A stretch of DNA of 35,792 bases, from assembly GCA_020047815.1 (NCBI GenBank), contig JAIFNG010000015.1:66048-101839 (forward strand), given 5' to 3'. The notes below the pieces were generated by a model. It was not told the origin of the DNA and made no database searches. It saw only the letters and a program-made list of their open reading frames with translations. This DNA is from Anaerolinea sp. (GTDB lineage Bacteria > Chloroflexota > Anaerolineae > Anaerolineales > Villigracilaceae). Position 1 is the stretch's first letter. Each line of letters begins with the position of its first letter. This document shows, one piece after another, positions 32,251 to 35,792 of this stretch. The position numbers were made by a program, and so were the translations under genes.

Positions 32251-33105
32251 CTATTTCTTTAGACGCATCAATTCGGTCTTAATTTGCTCCACCTCAGTGA
32301 ACCTATCCTTAAAGGATGTAAGCGCGGTTAAATTCAATTTAAGGCCAAATTTACTTCCTGCCATCACCTCGCGGTTCCTGGCAGGATAAAAATATTCCAT
32401 CGCTTGCTCGAGCCGAACGCGAAGTTTACCACTCATTGCAGCCAGATTTGAAGAGTTAAGAACAAGGATAAAATCAGTACCATCCAGATGGCCCAAAAAC
32501 TCATCCGGACTGATGGCTTCATGCATGGTATTCACGATCATCATGCTAATGGCACGCAAAACATCATCAGCTGCCACAAAACCATACGTCTCCCGAAAGG
32601 AATCCATGTTGTCAATCGAAACAAGCAATAGAGCGATACCATCCCTGCCAAGAGTCTCGGAGAGTTTCTCATCCACCAGGGCGCCTTCCGGTAAGGCCGT
32701 AACAATGTTGTTTAATGATCCACGGCTGGCGCGTTTTAGCGCATTCTTAACACGCAGACGCAATTCCTGCAAATCAAATGGCTTGGTTATATAATCATCT
32801 GCGCCGATTTCCAAACCCAGCAAACGGTCAGAACGACTTCGTTTTTCAGTAAGGAAGATTATGGGAATTTCGGCGGTACGGCGATCCCCACGCACACGAC
32901 TGGCTACCTCGTAGCCGTCGATATCGGGAAGGCGGATATCAAGAATGATAAGATCTGGATGAACGGTTTGGCACGAACGGACCCCATCTTTGCCCCAATT
33001 CACAGTAAAGACTTCATAACCCTGATCGCAAAAAAAGGCGTTCAGCATCTCAGCCACGTCCAGATCGTCTTCGACGACAAGTATTTTAGGCTTGATGTCT
33101 GTCAC
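32251..33105 (-). CDS. Response regulator with REC and degenerate GGDEF domain
   Basis: The 284-residue protein has a full receiver domain: acidic pocket E12/D13/D14, phosphoacceptor D56 in LIILDIRLP, T86 and K108 in ITKPFD. It continues into a GGDEF-like domain from about 140 with a good SIDNMDSFRETYGF strand-helix segment, but the signature loop is HLDGTDFIL (208-212), and the conserved SIGV strand is degenerate. It is therefore unlikely to make c-di-GMP. The start codon is GTG. It sits in an operon after V4R and roadblock genes, which suggests that it relays their signal. Confidence 0.88.
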   Translation of the reverse strand: MTDIKPKILVVEDDLDVAEMLNAFFCDQGYEVFTVNWGKDGVRSCQTVHPDLIILDIRLPDIDGYEVASRVRGDRRTAEIPIIFLTEKRSRSDRLLGLEIGADDYITKPFDLQELRLRVKNALKRASRGSLNNIVTALPEGALVDEKLSETLGRDGIALLLVSIDNMDSFRETYGFVAADDVLRAISMMIVNTMHEAISPDEFLGHLDGTDFILVLNSSNLAAMSGKLRVRLEQAMEYFYPARNREVMAGSKFGLKLNLTALTSFKDRFTEVEQIKTELMRLKK

Positions 33106-33128
33106 GCCAACCCTTCGTCATCTCTTTT

Positions 33129-33764
33129 TTATGAAATTGGTTCTTTTTGGACGATAAACTCACAAACATCATCGCCGACAGCGACGCACTTCGATTCATT
33201 TACACGGAATTCATTGCCGCCGGATACCCACTTCAGGCTTTCCTGTAACAAACCGGTGGAAATAAAACAAACCGGTTTGTCTGCGCCTGTCCGTCCCCAG
33301 CAGCATGGGCACTTGTGGATCGTCCAGATCCATTCGGTATCTTTTTCTTCCACTGTGGTCAGTTGATCACTCAACTGGGTGAATATCTTTGCGAATGCGG
33401 GCAGGCCGATCCTCAATTTGGATTGAAGGGGCAAAACAACAAATGCCAGATCTGCCGCGCCAGCCAGTGCGCCAAAATTCTTCAATGCATCAGAAAATGT
33501 TGCGCGTCCCGCCCGAAGTGCAAGGCCGCGCCCGCCGCGCGGACCATACATTTCCTCCAAGGCAGAACCCAAGGCAGAAAGCTCGGCAAAATCAAAACCT
33601 TTATCCAGATTATCCAGAGGATAATTTTCGATGTAATTATTTAAACCTGCCAGATTTAAGATGGCATTCAAGCCATTCTTTCCCATCACTTCTTCCAAAG
33701 ACTTGATGGTAATCATGCCAAATTTATTGGGGTAGTACAAGCCACTTTTTTCAAGGGGGGACAT
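33129..33764 (-). CDS. V4R domain sensor protein
   Basis: The 211-residue protein ends in a V4R (4-vinyl reductase-type) domain. CPCCWG (152-157) is followed by DKPVCFISTGLLQESL (C166) and FRVNESKCVAVGDDVCEF (E190, C193, C201). In related regulators such as DmpR/XylR, the V4R cysteines and a Glu bind zinc, and the domain senses small hydrophobic compounds; those positions are kept here. The N-terminal half (about 1-130) is helical and resembles the HNOB-like part of V4R proteins. GGAG lies five bases before the ATG. It starts 10 bases after the roadblock gene. Confidence 0.8.
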   Translation of the reverse strand: MSPLEKSGLYYPNKFGMITIKSLEEVMGKNGLNAILNLAGLNNYIENYPLDNLDKGFDFAELSALGSALEEMYGPRGGRGLALRAGRATFSDALKNFGALAGAADLAFVVLPLQSKLRIGLPAFAKIFTQLSDQLTTVEEKDTEWIWTIHKCPCCWGRTGADKPVCFISTGLLQESLKWVSGGNEFRVNESKCVAVGDDVCEFIVQKEPIS

Positions 33765-33774
33765 AAAAACTCCG

Positions 33775-34146
33775 CTAAATCAACTTTGCCAGATCTTCGG
33801 TGGCGCGACGCATATCAAGGAAGATCAGTCCAAGTTTGGCTTGTTCGCGTACCAACACGGTAAGTACAGCTTCCTCACCGACAGACATCAGAACAACATA
33901 CCCCTTTAAACCTTTAATATAAACCTGCTCCAGGGTACCGCGTCCCAATTCGCTTGCAATACGTTCTCCCAATGAAAGCATAGCCGCAGACATGGCTGAC
34001 ACACGGTCTTCCTCTACGCCCTGTGGAAGAGCAGATGCAATACTAAGCCCATCCACACTAACCACTGCTGAGGCTTCAATATCAGGTGACGAAGCCTGAA
34101 GTTCACGCAGGCGATCTACCATTAGTTGCGACCGATTTTTTGACAA
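33775..34146 (-). CDS. Roadblock/LC7 domain protein (MglB-like)
   Basis: The 123-residue protein is a single roadblock domain: helix LMVDRLRELQASSPDIEASAV, strand VVSVDGLSIAS, the helix AMSAAMLSLGERIASELG, and strand-helix LEQVYIKGLKGYVVLMSVGEEAVLTV. Such proteins dimerise and often regulate small Ras-like GTPases, as MglB does for MglA. No GTPase gene is in this window. The start codon is TTG with a strong AGGAGG site five bases away, and the leader contains a small hairpin (CGCCC/GGGCG, 34173-34191). It is the first gene of a four-gene operon. Confidence 0.88.
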   Translation of the reverse strand: MSKNRSQLMVDRLRELQASSPDIEASAVVSVDGLSIASALPQGVEEDRVSAMSAAMLSLGERIASELGRGTLEQVYIKGLKGYVVLMSVGEEAVLTVLVREQAKLGLIFLDMRRATEDLAKLI

Positions 34147-34199
34147 ACCAACCCTCCTAAAGGGAAGTTAAACGCCCGTTTTCTCAGGGCGCTAATATC

Positions 34200-34205
34200 A
34201 TTATA
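34200..34205 (-). promoter_or_regulatory. -10 element for the roadblock/V4R operon
   Basis: A perfect TATAAT on the minus strand lies 53 bases before the TTG start. No good -35 is found at standard spacing. The 154-base spacer between the roadblock and L,D-transpeptidase genes contains divergent promoters and no further gene. Confidence 0.45.
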
Positions 34206-34283
34206 GTACAACTATTTTAGAACATGGTTTTCATTGTGTCAAGCTGGATATATTATAGCTTACAAAACAGTAAGTTATCCACA

Positions 34284-34300
34284 TGCTATAATTTGGCCTT
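34284..34300 (+). promoter_or_regulatory. Extended -10 promoter, probably leaderless, for the L,D-transpeptidase gene
   Basis: TGC-TATAAT (34284-34292) is an extended -10. Eight bases, TTGGCCTT, follow and then the ATG. There is no Shine-Dalgarno. Transcription would start within a base or two of the start codon. Confidence 0.6.
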
Positions 34301-35437
34301 ATGACGAAAATTATCACCTTATTTTTCATCCTCAGCACCCTTTTTGCCGACCCTCAAGCCGCACACGCGCAGGAATCCACGCCTCCTGCTGAACCCGAAA
34401 GCGGCAGCGTGATCTGTGAGCCCGGGGTTTACCTGTTCCAACCAGATGAATGCCTGCCCCTGGGTCCTTCGAGCTATCTAACCGACCTTGCCCGCCAAGG
34501 CATACTGATTCCGCCGCGTCCGTTGCCCGCCTCCAAACCGGATCCAAACCTCAACCTGCTCCCTTATAAATATTTCCGATTGGATAATGATTATGTTCCG
34601 ATCTACAGTTCACCAGGCGAAAAAGGTCCCAGCGCCCAGCAATTCCTGCCTGGTTTCGTTTATATCTCCTACCTTGATCGCGTTGATCAGGGTGGGGTTT
34701 ACTACCTGATGCCAAACGGCGGATGGATTCCCGGTAAAGGTGCGCGTGTCGGGGAGATATCCAATTTTCAAGGTCTTGTATTCAATGGTGCGCCGCGTAC
34801 ATCGTTTGGTTGGGCGTTTGAACAAATTCCAGTCACAAATGCACCGGGGTACAATTCTAAAAAAACGGGAAGGGAGATAAACCTATTTGAAATCGTACCC
34901 ATCTATAATGTGCAAACATTTGAAAATACTGATTGGTATTTGATCGGACCCGACCAATGGGTGGAGGGACGAAAAGTGGCACAAGTGACCGTAAACACAA
35001 CCCCTCCGCAAGGTGTGACAACCAACCGCTGGATTGATGTGGATCTGGCGGAGCAAACCCTTGCCGTTTACGAAAACAACAAACTCGTTTTTGCAACAGT
35101 CATTGCCAGCGGAGCAGAACCCTACTGGACGCGTCCCGGGGTCTATCAAATATTTCAGAAAAAAGAATCTGAGACCATGCGCAATAACGATCCCACCGAT
35201 TTTTATTATCTCGATAATGTTCCCTGGACCATGTACTTTGACGGCGCGCGCGCGTTACATGGCGCATACTGGCGGACGCGCTTTGGTTACCCTCAATCGC
35301 ACGGATGCGTGAACTTGTCCATTGGCGATTCACATTGGCTATTTAATTGGGCTGTTGAAGGAGATTGGGTATCCATCCATGATCGCACTGGTCAAACCCC
35401 CGCTGACCCCTCATTTTATACTGGCGGCGCCTATTGA
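34301..35437 (+). CDS. L,D-transpeptidase (YkuD) with N-terminal extension
   Basis: The 378-residue protein has a signal peptide ending near HAQES (about 25), then about 200 residues with an SH3-like/WIPG pattern (DNDYVPIYSSPGEKG, NGGWIPGKGAR). The YkuD catalytic domain occupies about 245-365. The active site is present: H320 in ALHGAYW and S333-H334-G335-C336 in QSHGCVNLS, with Cys336 as nucleophile. It forms 3-3 peptidoglycan cross-links or attaches proteins to the wall outside the cell. The start follows an extended -10 by eight bases. Its stop codon overlaps the -35 of the tRNA promoter. Confidence 0.92.
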   Translation: MTKIITLFFILSTLFADPQAAHAQESTPPAEPESGSVICEPGVYLFQPDECLPLGPSSYLTDLARQGILIPPRPLPASKPDPNLNLLPYKYFRLDNDYVPIYSSPGEKGPSAQQFLPGFVYISYLDRVDQGGVYYLMPNGGWIPGKGARVGEISNFQGLVFNGAPRTSFGWAFEQIPVTNAPGYNSKKTGREINLFEIVPIYNVQTFENTDWYLIGPDQWVEGRKVAQVTVNTTPPQGVTTNRWIDVDLAEQTLAVYENNKLVFATVIASGAEPYWTRPGVYQIFQKKESETMRNNDPTDFYYLDNVPWTMYFDGARALHGAYWRTRFGYPQSHGCVNLSIGDSHWLFNWAVEGDWVSIHDRTGQTPADPSFYTGGAY

Positions 35438-35462
35438 CATTGAGATACCATCATGATAAACT
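35434..35462 (+). promoter_or_regulatory. Promoter for tRNA-Asp
   Basis: A perfect TTGACA (35434-35439) is spaced 17 bases from TAAACT (35457-35462), preceded by TGA as an extended -10. The tRNA begins 19 bases later. The -35 overlaps the stop codon of the L,D-transpeptidase. This is the only near-consensus two-box promoter I found in the window. Confidence 0.75.
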
Positions 35463-35481
35463 ATCGCCCGCTTAGTTAATT

Positions 35482-35555
35482 GGTCCCGTGGTGTAGCGGC
35501 CTAACATGCGGCCCTGTCAAGGCCGAGATCGCGGGTTCGAATCCCGTCGGGACCG
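35482..35555 (+). tRNA. tRNA-Asp (anticodon GTC)
   Basis: The 74-base sequence folds as a standard cloverleaf. Acceptor arm GGTCCCG pairs with CGGGACC (35482-35488 with 35548-35554). Anticodon stem CGGCC/GGCCG (35509-35513 with 35521-35525) encloses loop CTGTCAA with anticodon GTC at 35516-35518. The T-arm GTTCGAATC is present and the discriminator base is G. The 3' CCA is not encoded. Confidence 0.97.
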
Positions 35556-35581
35556 CAAAGCGTAACTATTACAGCAGTGAC

Positions 35582-35627
35582 AAAAAACCGACTGACGATG
35601 AGAAAACTCATCGGAAGTCGGTTTTTT
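35582..35627 (+). terminator. Intrinsic terminator after tRNA-Asp
   Basis: AAAAAACCGACT pairs with AGTCGGTTTTTT (35582-35593 with 35616-35627), with an inner GATGAG/CTCATC stem around an AAAA loop. Symmetric A- and T-runs allow it to work in both directions. Confidence 0.92.
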
Positions 35628-35650
35628 GTATTCCGGCTCCTGGAGGTTTT

Positions 35651-35792
35651 ATGCCTGCCGGAAAACCAGATTCAGATCAAGAACAACTTTTTAGCATTGA
35701 ACTTTTAACCATTCAGCAAGTCGCTGATTGGGCAAAAGTGAGTCCAAAAACTATCTACCGCTGGATCGAGATGGGACAAATCCCAGTGGTGA
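35651..35792 (+). CDS. Helix-turn-helix DNA-binding protein (excisionase/MerR-like), N-terminal fragment
   Basis: Forty-seven codons are present before the window ends. After a charged N-terminus, LLTIQQVADWAKVSPKTIYR and WIEMGQIPVV match the helix-turn-helix of the HTH_17/excisionase family, where a Tyr-Arg-Trp turn precedes the wing. TGGAGG lies five bases before the ATG. It could be a small excisionase-like regulator or the DNA-binding end of a larger protein. Its position just after tRNA-Asp would also suit the edge of an integrated element, but no integrase or att repeat is visible. Confidence 0.65.
   Translation, partial: MPAGKPDSDQEQLFSIELLTIQQVADWAKVSPKTIYRWIEMGQIPVV

Noticed and set aside
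1..35792. CRISPR arrays, insertion sequences or prophage blocks
   Set aside because: No regularly spaced repeats, transposase or phage structural genes were seen on either strand.

Overview
The window is 35.8 kb of ordinary bacterial chromosome with about 33 protein genes packed on both strands, one tRNA-Asp and several strong intrinsic terminators. The best guess for the host is a member of the Chloroflexota, class Anaerolineae. This is an inference from the protein repertoire. It rests on lipoproteins with Ala/Thr/Pro-rich spacers after the lipobox, a histidine kinase with a seven-helix sensor, a roadblock/LC7 plus V4R signalling operon, an L,D-transpeptidase with a long N-terminal extension, and menaquinone genes. 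No rRNA or other taxonomic marker is present. No insertion sequence, phage block or CRISPR array was seen.

Layout. Positions 1-1776 hold a NitT/TauT/SsuA-THI5-type ABC importer: the end of the binding protein, a terminator-like hairpin, the ATPase and the permease. Next is a divergent menA / menG pair for menaquinone (1829-3540). A minus-strand block (3605-9849) then carries an MFS exporter, a MacB/LolCDE-like ABC system with two different ATPases and one double-FtsX permease, and a D-2-hydroxyacid dehydrogenase. Diverging from that block are a hotdog thioesterase and a TRIC/UPF0126 membrane protein. Positions 11014-17845 hold a molybdenum hydroxylase of the XdhD/YgfM type (FAD subunit plus fused FeS/Mo subunit), interrupted by an M16C presequence-protease-like peptidase.

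From 18071 to 27511 there are small housekeeping and accessory genes: FmdB zinc ribbon, pirin, Nudix hydrolase, methyltransferase, YbaK deacylase, a tyrosine-phosphatase-like protein, a YwaF/TMEM164-type membrane protein, three lipoproteins, a degenerate GGDEF protein and a serine beta-lactamase-like hydrolase. The last third holds typA/bipA with a leader hairpin, a 7TM histidine kinase, and a minus-strand operon of roadblock, V4R, REC-degenerate GGDEF and dolichol-phosphate-mannose-synthase-like genes. It ends with an L,D-transpeptidase, tRNA-Asp and the start of a helix-turn-helix protein.

The most notable observations are these. (1) Two divergent gene pairs are separated by only 20-21 bp. 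Each has one near-palindromic -10 element placed so that transcription in both directions would start at or next to the start codon, so the genes appear leaderless. (2) The XdhD-like protein has lost all four cysteines of its plant-type [2Fe-2S] domain but keeps the four of the second cluster. (3) The roadblock-V4R-response regulator-glycosyltransferase operon looks like a coherent but uncharacterised signalling module. (4) One fused FtsX permease is encoded with two non-identical ATPases, downstream of a palindrome that overlaps a possible promoter.
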